This document shows positions 35,704-44,333 of a stretch of DNA of 64,000 nt, one piece after another. The notes beneath the pieces are model-generated. The model was not told where the DNA came from, did not search any database, and worked only from the letters and a program-made list of their open reading frames with translations. The DNA lies in NCBI RefSeq assembly GCF_042676025.1, contig NZ_JBHTJP010000032.1, forward strand, positions 1,364,001 through 1,428,000. Direction: 5' to 3'. Every line of letters begins with the position of its first letter. Positions within the stretch are counted from its first letter, which is position 1. The translations under genes were made by a program, and so were the position numbers. The stretch is from Salinimicrobium gaetbulicola. GTDB taxonomy: Bacteria > Bacteroidota > Bacteroidia > Flavobacteriales > Flavobacteriaceae.

Positions 35704-36288
35704 ATGAAAGCTTTCCTGAAAAATAAAATTTTAATAATCTGTTTCCTGATCTTCGGAATTCAAACAGCCTTTTCTCAGACCTTCGAACTTGCGCCCAAAA
35801 ATTCAGAAATGATCGTAAAGGGTTCGTCATCTCTCCATGACTGGGAAATGAAAGTGGGCCAAATGAACGGTACGGTGCAACTTGAGATTAGGGAAAATGA
35901 AATCCTAGCGATTGAAGAGCTCAGCTTCTCTGTTTTAGCAAACAGCCTGGATGGCGGAAAAGAAGGCATGAATAAAGATGCTTATGAAGCACTTAGAGCA
36001 GACACTTACCGAACCATTGACTTTGAATTTGAAAACCTGAATTCGGCGACCTGTACCTCAGGAGTTTGTGAGTTACAACTCCAGGGATTTTTGACCGTTG
36101 CAGGCACTCGACAATCAGTTACAGTAAGCCTGAATGCCCTTCTATCAAAAGAAAAGATCACTCTCTCCGGCAAAAAATCTCTAAAAATGACCGATTTTAA
36201 AGTAGAACCTCCGCGTGCTTTCCTGGGCTTGATCAGGGCTTATGACGATGTCTCGGTGAATTTCGAATTGGTTTTTTCGAGGAAATGA
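35704..36288 (+). CDS. YceI-family periplasmic protein
   Basis: 194 aa. The signal peptide (KILIICFLIFGIQTAFSQ) is followed by a YceI lipocalin-like domain: KGSSSLHDWEMKVGQMNG near 38-55, SLDGGKEGMNKDAYEALRAD, and the closing LKMTDFKVEPPRAFLGLIRAYD. YceI proteins bind isoprenoid-like lipids such as quinones or apolar ligands in the periplasm. The copy at 57507 is closely similar; a third, more divergent one is at 59562. The location at the end of the NO-reductase cluster suggests a respiratory link, which is not proven. Confidence 0.88.
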   Translation: MKAFLKNKILIICFLIFGIQTAFSQTFELAPKNSEMIVKGSSSLHDWEMKVGQMNGTVQLEIRENEILAIEELSFSVLANSLDGGKEGMNKDAYEALRADTYRTIDFEFENLNSATCTSGVCELQLQGFLTVAGTRQSVTVSLNALLSKEKITLSGKKSLKMTDFKVEPPRAFLGLIRAYDDVSVNFELVFSRK

Positions 36289-36318
36289 AAAAATGATAGT
36301 TTCCTTTTCGGAAGCCAG

Positions 36319-36436
36319 TAGATGCTGAAACAAGTTCAGCATGACGTAAAGAAATAACTCAAGCCGTCACCCTGAATTCATTTCAGGGTCATTTCCCTTA
36401 AAAACATGTAGATGCTGAAACAAGTTCAGTATGACG
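36319..36436. repeat. Pair of REP-like palindromic repeats
   Basis: Two 28-bp copies at 36319-36346 and 36409-36436 differ at one base (start TAGATGCTGAAACAAGTTCA). Each is an inverted repeat (GCTGAA-acaag-TTCAGC in copy 1; a GTATGA variant in copy 2). Between them lies another palindrome, CCCTGAATTCATTTCAGGG, at 36370-36388. The arrangement looks like a dispersed intergenic REP element. It lies between yceI and the ccoI promoter. Confidence 0.75.
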
Positions 36437-36463
36437 AAAGGAAGAAAACATCACGGTGGAAAC

Positions 36464-36506
36464 TGACCTTAATCATATTTTATAATCCTCTCATTTTCAA
36501 TCTTTG
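36464..36506 (+). promoter_or_regulatory. FNR-type box plus -7 element upstream of ccoI (regulon site 3)
   Basis: TGAC-ctta-ATCA at 36464-36475 (centre 36469.5) followed by -7 element AATCTTTG ending at G36506, 36.5 bp away. The -7 lacks the leading T, as expected for an activator-dependent promoter. Leader about 25 nt to ccoI. Confidence 0.75.
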
Positions 36507-36535
36507 CCCCGGTACGAAACGAGCAATTATTATTT

Positions 36536-38911
36536 ATGGAGGAACTATCTTGTTATCACTGCGGTGATGAGATAAAGACACGCGTCATCTTTGACGAAAG
36601 GTCATTTTGTTGCAATGGCTGTAAGACTGTTTATGAGATCTTCTCAGACAACGGACTTGCGTCTTATTATGATATGGATGCGGCACCTGGTGCGGCACCC
36701 TCAAAATTTGAAGGCAAATACGACTTTTTGAGCAATGAGTCTATCGTTGAAAAACTTCTGGAGTTCAACGATGAGGGCATTCAAATAATTTCACTTTACA
36801 TTCCGCATATCCACTGCAGCTCCTGTATCTGGATCCTGGAAAATCTCAATAAAATAAGACCTGAGATAAGTTCTTCCCAGGTGGACTTTCCGAAGAAGAC
36901 AGTTAGGGTGACCTATAATCCGGAAAAGATCAATCTCAAGGAGCTGGTGTTGTTCTTAAGCAGTATAGGGTACGAACCTTATATTAGTCTTGACGATACT
37001 GAGACGGGCAAAAAGAAGATCAATAGAAGTATCATTTATAAGTTGGGAGTAGCTGGCTTCGCCTTCGGAAACGTAATGTTCCTTTCCTTCCCTGAATATT
37101 TTGAGGTAAATGAATTCTGGCTGGATCAATACAAAGGTCTTTTTCGATGGTTGATGTTCGCGTTCTCCTTGCCGGTGATGTTCTATGCCGCTCAGGATTA
37201 CTTTATATCGGCATACAAAGGTCTTCGCGCAAAGATCCTGAACATTGATGTGCCACTGGCTTTGGGAATGGTCGTACTTTTCGTAAGAAGCACCCTGGAG
37301 ATCACTTTTGACTGGGGCACGGGATTTTTTGACAGCCTTACCGGACTTGTGTTTTTTCTTACCCTCGGAAAGTTCTTTCAGCAGAAGACCTATAATTTTC
37401 TCTCTTTTGAAAGGGACTATAAATCCTATTTTCCCATAGGTATCACCCGGATCACTTCCGAAGGAAAGGAAGAAAGCGTACATGTTAATGAGATCGAGAA
37501 AGGAGACCGCATTTTGATAAGAAATGAAGAGCTCATCCCTGTTGACGGGATTCTTATCAACGGTAACGCGAGAATTGATTACAGTTTTGTGACGGGAGAG
37601 TCTGAAGCGGTCCACAAAGAATCGGGCGACAAGCTATTCGCGGGAGGACGACAGGTTTCCGGTATCATTGAGATGGAAGCCTTAAAATCGGTTTCCCAGA
37701 GTTACCTCACCCAGCTGTGGAGTAACGATGTATTTCAGACCAAAAAAGAAGATTCTTTCACCTCTTTGATCAATACCATCAGTCAGTATTTCACCATCGT
37801 TTTGCTGTTGATCGCTTTTAGTGCCACCGCATTCTGGGCCTTTTTGGATATGACCACTGCCATTAATGTATTCACCGCAGTGCTAATCATCGCCTGCCCA
37901 TGTGCTTTGGCAATGTCAACCCCTTTCACGCTAGGGAACTTGCTGCGCATCTTCGGAAATAAAAAGTTCTACCTGAAGAATGCCGGGGTCATCGAGCAAC
38001 TGGCAAAGGCTGACAGCCTGATATTTGACAAGACCGGCACCATCACCTCGAACAAAAAAAGCGCTATCAGTTATGAAGGTATCGAGTTGACTTCAGAAGA
38101 AGAAGCAGTTTTAAAAAACACCCTCAGAGCCTCAAACCACCCGTTGAGTCGCACCCTGTATGATCTTTTAGCCGAATATGACATTTCTGCGCCCGAAGAA
38201 TTCCGTGAAGTGACCGGAAAAGGTATCGAAGCTGTCTATAAAGAACAGGCTATGAAGGTTGGCTCTGCCGAATTTGTAGGCAATGCCAAAGAAGTTTCAA
38301 CCTTGAATACTTCGGTACACGTTAGTGCCAACAATGAATATAAAGGCCGCTATATTTTCTTCAATGAATACCGGGAAGGCGTAAAGGAGCTTTTTTCTGA
38401 ACTAGCCCCCGAATATCATCTTTCAATACTTTCCGGAGATAATGAAGGTGAAAAAGAAAGACTGGAAAAACTACTCCCGACGGATACTGAATTACTCTTC
38501 AATCAAAAACCGGAAGACAAACTGGAATATATAAAGTCATTACAGAAGGAAGGCAGAAAGACCATCATGGTAGGTGACGGACTTAACGATGCGGGAGCCC
38601 TGGCACAAAGCGAAGTGGGAATTGCCATTTCAGAGAACGTGAACGTGTTCTCCCCGGCCTGTGATGCCATCCTCGATTCTACGGGCTTTAAAAATCTCTT
38701 TGGATTCATCAAGGCTTCGAAATCGGCAATGAAGGTGATCAAGATAAGTATGCTTTTGTCCTTCTTATATAATATAGTTGGGTTGTATTTCGCGGTAACC
38801 GGGCAACTTTCCCCAATTATCGCCGCGATCCTGATGCCTTTGAGTTCTATTAGCATCATTGTTTTTACCACGGTTTGCACCAATTTTATAGGAAGGAAAA
38901 TAGGTCAGTAG
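36536..38911 (+). CDS. ccoI: Copper-translocating P-type ATPase CcoI/FixI for cbb3 oxidase assembly
   Basis: 791 aa. It exports Cu(I) across the inner membrane to supply CuB of the cbb3 oxidase. The N-terminal Cys-rich region (CYHCGDEI and FCCNGCKTVYE) is typical of CcoI. A heavy-metal-associated domain follows (HIHCSSCIWILENL near 92), then eight helices with the CPC motif IIACPCALAMSTP near 455, DKTGTIT near 497, the HP motif in NHPLSRTL and the hinge MVGDGLNDAGAL near 680. Normally next to ccoS and ccoN; here those lie 12 kb away, beyond an accessory block, but share the same promoter type. Confidence 0.95.
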   Translation: MEELSCYHCGDEIKTRVIFDERSFCCNGCKTVYEIFSDNGLASYYDMDAAPGAAPSKFEGKYDFLSNESIVEKLLEFNDEGIQIISLYIPHIHCSSCIWILENLNKIRPEISSSQVDFPKKTVRVTYNPEKINLKELVLFLSSIGYEPYISLDDTETGKKKINRSIIYKLGVAGFAFGNVMFLSFPEYFEVNEFWLDQYKGLFRWLMFAFSLPVMFYAAQDYFISAYKGLRAKILNIDVPLALGMVVLFVRSTLEITFDWGTGFFDSLTGLVFFLTLGKFFQQKTYNFLSFERDYKSYFPIGITRITSEGKEESVHVNEIEKGDRILIRNEELIPVDGILINGNARIDYSFVTGESEAVHKESGDKLFAGGRQVSGIIEMEALKSVSQSYLTQLWSNDVFQTKKEDSFTSLINTISQYFTIVLLLIAFSATAFWAFLDMTTAINVFTAVLIIACPCALAMSTPFTLGNLLRIFGNKKFYLKNAGVIEQLAKADSLIFDKTGTITSNKKSAISYEGIELTSEEEAVLKNTLRASNHPLSRTLYDLLAEYDISAPEEFREVTGKGIEAVYKEQAMKVGSAEFVGNAKEVSTLNTSVHVSANNEYKGRYIFFNEYREGVKELFSELAPEYHLSILSGDNEGEKERLEKLLPTDTELLFNQKPEDKLEYIKSLQKEGRKTIMVGDGLNDAGALAQSEVGIAISENVNVFSPACDAILDSTGFKNLFGFIKASKSAMKVIKISMLLSFLYNIVGLYFAVTGQLSPIIAAILMPLSSISIIVFTTVCTNFIGRKIGQ

Positions 38912-39011
38912 GTTTGGCTAAGCTGAATTAATCCGCTTTCACTGACAATTACCTTGTTCAGGCAGGTAGGTTAGAATTTAGTAGATTAGTAAAAAATCTT
39001 CTGAAGCGGAC

Positions 39012-39557
39012 ATGACAAAATATATAGCTATTCTAAGAGGGATCAACGTTGGCGGCAAACGCAGGCTGAAAATGGATGATCTAAAAGCGCTTTTTAGAGA
39101 CCTGGGTTTTTCAGACGTTCACACCTACATTCAAAGCGGGAACGTGATCTTTAATGCTTCGGAAAAAGGATCTGACACCACTATTTCTGAAAAAATTGAA
39201 GAAGCCATCCTTCAAAAATATGATTTTAAGGTGCCCGTCATTGTGCGTACTGCTTCGGAATTAAAAGAAGCTATTGCCTCTAACCCATTTTACACTTCCG
39301 GGAATGAAGAGGTTAACAGGTTACATCTCACTTTCCTTAAAATTTATCCATCTGCGGAAGGGATCGAAAAAGCAAGATCGGCAAATTATGACCCGGATGA
39401 TTTTAAGGTAAGTGGCAAGAATGTTTTTCTTTCTTGTTCGGGAAAATACAGCGACTCTAAACTCTCCAATACCTTTTTTGAAAGCAAACTGAAGGTTCCC
39501 GCCACCACCCGAAACTGGAAAACGGTTTTAAAGCTGGGAGAGTTGATCGACCAATAA
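39012..39557 (+). CDS. DUF1697 family protein
   Basis: 181 aa. It begins TKYIAILRGINVGGKRRLKM and has LKALFRDLGFSDVHTYIQSG soon after, both hallmark phrases of DUF1697. These are cytoplasmic proteins of unknown function found widely in bacteria. No operon partner: ccoI ends 100 nt upstream and an HxlR gene converges 25 nt downstream. First gene of the accessory block separating ccoI from the rest of the cco cluster. Confidence 0.88.
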   Translation: MTKYIAILRGINVGGKRRLKMDDLKALFRDLGFSDVHTYIQSGNVIFNASEKGSDTTISEKIEEAILQKYDFKVPVIVRTASELKEAIASNPFYTSGNEEVNRLHLTFLKIYPSAEGIEKARSANYDPDDFKVSGKNVFLSCSGKYSDSKLSNTFFESKLKVPATTRNWKTVLKLGELIDQ

Positions 39558-39582
39558 CACTATAATCACCTTAGGGAGACTT

Positions 39583-39894
39583 TTAAGATTGTTCACTCCC
39601 CCATTTATCCAGGCGCTGCAAAATATCTTCCAGCGACCTTCCTTTTCCAGTAAGTTCATATTCCACTTTTGGAGGAACCACCGGGAACACTTTCCTGGAA
39701 ATAAGTCCGTCCCGTTCCAGCTCCCTGACTGTTTGCGTGAACATCTTGTTGGAAATTTCGGGCATCTTTTTTTGAAGTAGTCCAGACCGCATAGATCCGG
39801 GAATTAAATGAAAAAGCGCCAGAGGTTTCCATTTAGTGCCAATAAGGCTCATAGTATACGCAAGCGGACAATAATCTTTTTCGGAATCTTTCAT
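39583..39894 (-). CDS. HxlR-family transcriptional regulator
   Basis: 103 aa, a single winged-helix domain. The N-terminal CPLAYTMSLIGTKWKPLALF keeps the conserved Cys and the Trp-Lys of HxlR regulators, followed by MPEISNKMFTQTVRELERDGLI (recognition helix region) and the wing KVEYELTGKGRSLEDIL. HxlR proteins often sense electrophiles or redox change through the Cys and control a divergent gene. Here the divergent gene is the glyoxalase-fold protein at 40009, with a 114-bp shared intergenic region. Confidence 0.9.
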   Translation of the reverse strand: MKDSEKDYCPLAYTMSLIGTKWKPLALFHLIPGSMRSGLLQKKMPEISNKMFTQTVRELERDGLISRKVFPVVPPKVEYELTGKGRSLEDILQRLDKWGSEQS

Positions 39895-40008
39895 CGTAAG
39901 AATTTGATATTCAACATTTCACCCCTTTGGGTAACTATACAACCTTAAGGTAAGTTATTGTTTAACAGGTAAATATATCTTTATTTTACAGTTTTAAACT
40001 AGATAATT

Positions 40009-40521
40009 ATGAAAAAGGAAGACACTTATCCACGTTCATTTTCCCACATAGGTATCACCGTTCCCGATATTAAAAAGGCGGTGAAATTCTATTCAGAAAT
40101 TATGGGATGGTACGTGATCATGGAACCATCAACTGTTAAAAAGGAAAGAGATACGGCCATAGGTCAAATGTGTATCGATGTTTTTGGAGAGGACTGGGAA
40201 GAATTCGAAATTGCCCATATGTCAACTTCAGACGGGATCGGGATCGAATTGTTCACTTTTCCGCATGGTGTTAAAGAGGCTCCTGAATTCAATCCTTTCA
40301 ACACCGGACTATTCCACTTTTGCGTGCAGGACCCTAATATAGAACTGTTGATCGACAAGATCGTTGCACATGGCGGAAAACAGCGAATGCCTATCAGGGA
40401 ATATTATCCAAACGATAAACCTTATAAAATGTGTTATGTGGAGGATCCCTTCGGAATTGTCTTCGAGATCTACACCCACAGTTATGAACTCACGTATTCC
40501 TCTGGAGCTTATACTGAATAA
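40009..40521 (+). CDS. VOC/glyoxalase-fold metalloprotein
   Basis: 170 aa. Two beta-alpha-beta-beta-beta units: SHIGITVPDIKKAVKFYSEI near 13 with a potential metal His, and FHFCVQDPNIELLIDKIV near 103. The closing YVEDPFGIVFEIYTHSYE carries the usual C-terminal Glu ligand. The family includes dioxygenases, glyoxalases and isomerases, so the reaction is not predictable. Divergent from the HxlR regulator, which may control it. Terminated by the strong hairpin at 40530. Confidence 0.85.
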   Translation: MKKEDTYPRSFSHIGITVPDIKKAVKFYSEIMGWYVIMEPSTVKKERDTAIGQMCIDVFGEDWEEFEIAHMSTSDGIGIELFTFPHGVKEAPEFNPFNTGLFHFCVQDPNIELLIDKIVAHGGKQRMPIREYYPNDKPYKMCYVEDPFGIVFEIYTHSYELTYSSGAYTE

Positions 40522-40529
40522 ATAATGTT

Positions 40530-40580
40530 AAGCCGGTTCTGTAAAGGGACATTTTACATTTGACAGAACCGGCTTTTTCT
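40530..40580 (+). terminator. Intrinsic terminator after the VOC gene
   Basis: Perfect 13-bp stem AAGCCGGTTCTGT/ACAGAACCGGCTT with a 20-nt loop, then TTTTTC; 9 nt after the stop codon. Confidence 0.88.
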
Positions 40581-40668
40581 TTCCGATGCTTTATGATTTG
40601 CTATTTTCTCTGAAAAGTCCTTTCTCAGAATCACTTTTTTGAGCACCTATAATATTTTTTTATATATT

Positions 40669-40687
40669 TACTTTGGTTTTCAAAGTA
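40669..40687 (+). promoter_or_regulatory. Operator TACTTTG-N5-CAAAGTA upstream of the winged-helix operon
   Basis: Perfect 7-bp inverted repeat with a 5-bp spacer, 11 nt before the ATG at 40698. The left arm is part of a -7-like element TTACTTTG, so a bound protein would block transcription. A second copy is at 41612-41628. The adjacent winged-helix protein (41297) is the likely repressor. Confidence 0.6.
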
Positions 40688-40697
40688 CTTTTAAATT

Positions 40698-41300
40698 ATG
40701 AAGGAACAGGATTATATTCGGGACATTGCAGAAATTCGGTCTATGATGGAGCGCTCCTCAAAATTTCTTTCTCTCTACGGAGGATCCGGAATTTTAGCCG
40801 GGATCTATGCGCTGGCAGGAGCCTATATCGCCGTTTACATCTTTAATTTCAATCCAGACCAGATCAGTTACGAGACCAATAGTTCCGGAAGCATTGTTCT
40901 ATTAGGCCTGACTGTTCTCGCACTGGCGCTGGGATCTGCCATTTACCTTTCCTTCAGAAAGGCTCAAAAAAGAGGTGAAAAGATCTGGAACACTGTTTCA
41001 AAACGACTGATGGTTCACATGGCTGCTCCTTTAGTGGCCGGGGGATTCCTCATCCTGATCTTAATGTTCAAAAACCTGGTAGGGCTTGTGGCTCCCATTA
41101 GTTTACTTTTCTATGGGATAGCGCTTTTTAACGCGGGAATATTTACCTATAAAGAAGTAAAAGCACTGGGATTATTCCAGATCCTGCTGGGGCTTCTGGG
41201 TTGTTACTTTGTAGAATACGGACTGTTCTTATGGGCTTTGGGATTTGGGATCTTACACATTTTTTACGGAATCTATTTATATTATAAGTACGAGCGGTGA
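40698..41300 (+). CDS. Six-helix membrane protein co-transcribed with a winged-helix regulator
   Basis: 200 aa. A short cytoplasmic N-terminus (DYIRDIAEIRSMMERSSKFL) precedes about six transmembrane helices in three pairs. No catalytic motifs; unknown function. In Bacteroidota such proteins often sit with a small MarR/ArsR-like regulator, as here: the regulator gene begins with a GTG overlapping this stop codon. Preceded by the operator at 40669-40687, so probably under autoregulated repression. Confidence 0.7.
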   Translation: MKEQDYIRDIAEIRSMMERSSKFLSLYGGSGILAGIYALAGAYIAVYIFNFNPDQISYETNSSGSIVLLGLTVLALALGSAIYLSFRKAQKRGEKIWNTVSKRLMVHMAAPLVAGGFLILILMFKNLVGLVAPISLLFYGIALFNAGIFTYKEVKALGLFQILLGLLGCYFVEYGLFLWALGFGILHIFYGIYLYYKYER

Positions 41301-41596
41301 AAATTTCGATAGAAGGTCTAAATAAAGCGTTTGACAACCGTATTCGGTTAGGCATCATGTCGGCTTTGGCCGTTAATGAAGTGCTGGATTTCAATGCCCT
41401 GAAGGAGTATCTCGATGCGACCGATGGTAACCTGGCAAGCCACCTGAAAGCACTCGAAAAAGAAGATTTTATCGGAGTACAAAAATCCTTCATTGGAAGG
41501 AAACCGAACACAAAATATCACATGACTAAAAGCGGGAAAATAGCCTTTGACGATCACCTTAAAACTCTCGAAAAACTGATAAAGTCACAGAAATAA
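41297..41596 (+). CDS. Winged-helix transcriptional regulator (ArsR/MarR-like)
   Basis: 99 aa from a GTG start (41297) that overlaps the upstream stop by 4 nt, implying translational coupling. One winged helix: FDNRIRLGIMSALAVNEVLD, then LKEYLDATDGNLASHLKALE (recognition helix) and the wing SFIGRKPNTKYHMTKSG. It lacks metal-binding Cys clusters. The paired operators at 40669 and 41612 flank this gene's operon and the next one, so it probably represses both. Confidence 0.88.
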   Translation: MKISIEGLNKAFDNRIRLGIMSALAVNEVLDFNALKEYLDATDGNLASHLKALEKEDFIGVQKSFIGRKPNTKYHMTKSGKIAFDDHLKTLEKLIKSQK

Positions 41597-41611
41597 TTTT
41601 TTTACCCACTC

Positions 41612-41628
41612 ACTTTGAAAAACAAAGT
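41612..41628 (+). promoter_or_regulatory. Second operator ACTTTG-N5-CAAAGT
   Basis: Perfect 6-bp inverted repeat with a 5-bp spacer, the same motif as 40669-40687, located 55 nt upstream of the small membrane protein gene at 41684. It suggests a two-unit local regulon. Confidence 0.55.
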
Positions 41629-41683
41629 ACTTTAAAAAATACAATCTATAATTAACTGAATAAATAACTAAAACTTCAAGATC

Positions 41684-41968
41684 ATGAAAATCAACAGAAT
41701 CACCTTCATCTTCTCAACCATTGTACTGTTATTAATGGTTCCGCTCTTAGCCATGCAATTCACCAATGAAGTGAACTGGACACTATCCGATTTCGTTATA
41801 GCGGGAATACTTCTTTCGGTAACCGGGTTGGCGATTGAACTTGTACTCAGAAATGTGAAAACCACCAAAAACAGACTCATTTTTTGCGGGATCGTATTGT
41901 TAGTCTTCTTAGTAATTTGGGCTGAACTTGCAGTGGGTATCTTTGGAAGTCCGTTCGCCGGTAGTTAA
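41684..41968 (+). CDS. Small three-helix membrane protein
   Basis: 94 aa with three hydrophobic segments (about 5-25, 35-52 and 64-85). No family recognised with certainty. It follows the winged-helix regulator gene and has its own copy of that regulator's presumed operator, so it is probably co-controlled with the membrane protein at 40698. Confidence 0.65.
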   Translation: MKINRITFIFSTIVLLLMVPLLAMQFTNEVNWTLSDFVIAGILLSVTGLAIELVLRNVKTTKNRLIFCGIVLLVFLVIWAELAVGIFGSPFAGS

Positions 41969-42097
41969 TTGATAATTCTGAAACTGATATTTAAACTCCT
42001 CATTACGAGAATTTTAATTAACTTCATAATGACCTAAGCTCCCGGCTCATCCCTTCCTCTGTCCGGCAGAAATTGCAGTTAATTTTATCCTTTTAAA

Positions 42098-42616
42098 ATG
42101 GATCTTAATGAGTTTGTAAATATCGTACAGGTTCTGGGGATCTTCGCGGTGATATTCGGAATCTGGCTGGCTTTAAAACAGTTGAAGCTGCTACGAAATC
42201 AACGTCGGGATCTGGCCATTATGGAATGTGCCAGAGCATTTGAAGATAAAGAATTCACTGAGGCATACAGGTTACTGACCTGCCTGAAAGTAGGGCAAAC
42301 CAAGGAGCAGTTGCTTAACCGGGGCGAGAAGTATGAAATTGCAGCCTTAAGGGCAACCATGAAATTTGAAACCATCGGTTTACTGGTTTACAAAGGAGTA
42401 GTCCCCATTGATGCCATAGAAGATCTGGTTGGGGGCGCAGCGCTGGTCATCTGGAAGGTCCTTGTACCCTGGATCGAGGACACCCGGATAGACAGGTCCC
42501 ATGCCTCATTTCTGGAATGGTATCAATGGCTGGTTGACAGGTTAATTGAGCGGGGCGAACCAGATCGCCCACCTGCTTTCCAGACCTATAAAAACTGGAA
42601 ACCTCCTTCAACTTAA
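42098..42616 (+). CDS. DUF4760-like membrane-anchored protein
   Basis: 172 aa. One N-terminal helix (about residues 8-26) is followed by a cytoplasmic helical domain: RNQRRDLAIMECARAFEDKE and then a C-terminal SFLEWYQWLVDRLIERGEPD. The layout resembles DUF4760 proteins. Function unknown. Alone in its transcription unit as far as I can see. Confidence 0.6.
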   Translation: MDLNEFVNIVQVLGIFAVIFGIWLALKQLKLLRNQRRDLAIMECARAFEDKEFTEAYRLLTCLKVGQTKEQLLNRGEKYEIAALRATMKFETIGLLVYKGVVPIDAIEDLVGGAALVIWKVLVPWIEDTRIDRSHASFLEWYQWLVDRLIERGEPDRPPAFQTYKNWKPPST

Positions 42617-42754
42617 GCCAAAAGGCGCTGAAAAGAGCATTATTCAGTCTTCATTTTAAAAAAATTCTGAATTAAATAGTAATTTCGGGCTTCAAATCCG
42701 GTTCCCTTCCGAAGCTTGTTTGCTTCCGAAGAAAGAACCACACAACTCAAGGAT

Positions 42755-44248
42755 ATGAAAACCCGCAATTTTCCTACTGCCCAGACCATACTTTTGATCA
42801 TCGCCGCTTTTGTGGCCGTACTCACCTGGATCATCCCGGCAGGAACCTATGATACCCTAACCTATAATGCAGAAGAAAACACCTTTTTACGAAAGGGTAA
42901 CGAGGGAATTTCACGTTTGGCTGCGAACCAGGAAACCCTGGAAAGTCTGAATGTACAGATCCCTTTGGAAAAATTCACTTCCGGAGATATTTATAAGCCC
43001 ATAAGTATTCCCGGCACGTATGATCGGGTTGAAGCAAACCCGCAGGGCTTCTATGAATTTGTAAAAGCACCCGTAAAAGGTATTATTGAGGCCGGAGATA
43101 TTATCTTTCTGGTTCTCTTCATTGGTGGGCTAATCGGGATCATGAACCTCACAGGTGCCTTTGATGCCGGTATCGCCTGGCTTGCAAAGGCCTTAAAGGG
43201 CCGTGAGTACATTTTGATCATCCTTACCACTACTTTGGTAGCTCTTGGAGGTACTACTTTTGGTCTCGCAGAAGAAACGCTGGCCTTCTACCCTATTCTC
43301 ATTCCGGTGTTCATTGCCGCGAAATATGATGCCATAGTAGGTTTAGCCTGTATTTACCTGGGATCGGCCGTGGGTACCATGTGCTCTACCACCAATCCGT
43401 TTTCTACCATCATCGCTTCAGATGCCGCCGGGATCAACTGGACTACGGGTCTTGAAGGACGTATTCTTATGTTGGTTATTTGTGTTATCATCAGCATTAT
43501 TTATATCCTGTACTATGCCAACCGCATTAAAAAAGATCCTTCCCGTTCTCTTATTTATGACCAAAGAGAGGAGATGAATGATCTCTTCGGAAGGCATCCG
43601 GAAACAGGAAACCTTAAACTGAATACCCGCCTTAGAATAATCCTGCTGGTCTTTACCGCTGCATTCATCATCATGATCATCGGGGTTTCAAAACTTGACT
43701 GGTGGTTCACCGAAATGACCGCGGTTTTCCTGGTTGCCGCTATCCTGATTGGCTTCATCGCTAAACTTAGTGAACAGAAGTTCGTGGAAGCCTTCACAAA
43801 AGGAGCCGGAGACCTTTTAGGCGTAGCCTTCATTATTGGAATTGCACGCGGGGTGTACATTTTAATGAACGACGGATTGATCAGCGATACGGTTCTTTAC
43901 AACGCCAGCGCCATAACCGAAGGTATGAACGAGGGAGTATTTGTCAATTCCCTTTTCCTGATCTTTAACGGACTTAGCTTTTTTATTCCATCCTCTTCAG
44001 GAATGGCAGTACTTACCATGCCCATCATGTCGCCCCTGGCCGATACTGTCGGGATCGGGAGAGAACTGATCGTAAATGCCTACCAATTCGGAATGGGCCT
44101 TTTCAGCATTATTAACCCAACCGGATTAGTACTGGCATCTCTTGGAATCGTAAAGATCGGGTATAACAAGTGGCTGAAATTCATATGGCCCCTGGTAATA
44201 ATCTTATTGGTAGTCACGATGATCATGCTGACGGTCACTACCCTTTAG
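42755..44248 (+). CDS. YfcC/DcuC-family membrane carrier
   Basis: 497 aa from the ATG at MKTRNFPTAQTIL; a TTG 13 codons earlier is less likely. About 12 transmembrane helices, with a periplasmic loop after helix 1. Signature segments include GGTTFGLAEETLAFYPI near 170, GSAVGTMCSTTNPFST near 205 and FFIPSSSGMAVLTMPIMSP near 410, typical of the C4-dicarboxylate anaerobic carrier/YfcC group. These transport dicarboxylates, amino acids or peptides; the substrate is unknown. Its location in a low-oxygen region is suggestive, but no FNR-type box was found upstream. Confidence 0.85.
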   Translation: MKTRNFPTAQTILLIIAAFVAVLTWIIPAGTYDTLTYNAEENTFLRKGNEGISRLAANQETLESLNVQIPLEKFTSGDIYKPISIPGTYDRVEANPQGFYEFVKAPVKGIIEAGDIIFLVLFIGGLIGIMNLTGAFDAGIAWLAKALKGREYILIILTTTLVALGGTTFGLAEETLAFYPILIPVFIAAKYDAIVGLACIYLGSAVGTMCSTTNPFSTIIASDAAGINWTTGLEGRILMLVICVIISIIYILYYANRIKKDPSRSLIYDQREEMNDLFGRHPETGNLKLNTRLRIILLVFTAAFIIMIIGVSKLDWWFTEMTAVFLVAAILIGFIAKLSEQKFVEAFTKGAGDLLGVAFIIGIARGVYILMNDGLISDTVLYNASAITEGMNEGVFVNSLFLIFNGLSFFIPSSSGMAVLTMPIMSPLADTVGIGRELIVNAYQFGMGLFSIINPTGLVLASLGIVKIGYNKWLKFIWPLVIILLVVTMIMLTVTTL

Positions 44249-44279
44249 GTCAACCTTTCAAGACGAAGGTGATAAGAAG

Positions 44280-44310
44280 AAAGAATTTTGTCATTTTTGA
44301 AAAATTCTTT
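44280..44310 (+). terminator. Weak terminator-like hairpin after the YfcC gene
   Basis: AT-rich 10-bp stem AAAGAATTTT/AAAATTCTTT with an 11-nt loop, 31 nt after the stop, followed by a poor T-tract. Confidence 0.35.
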
Positions 44311-44333
44311 CGTCTTTAATTAAAATCAGGATA

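Noticed and set aside
36956..37615. 219-codon minus-strand frame opposite ccoI
   Set aside because: No recognisable domain; it lies fully inside the well-supported ccoI coding sequence.
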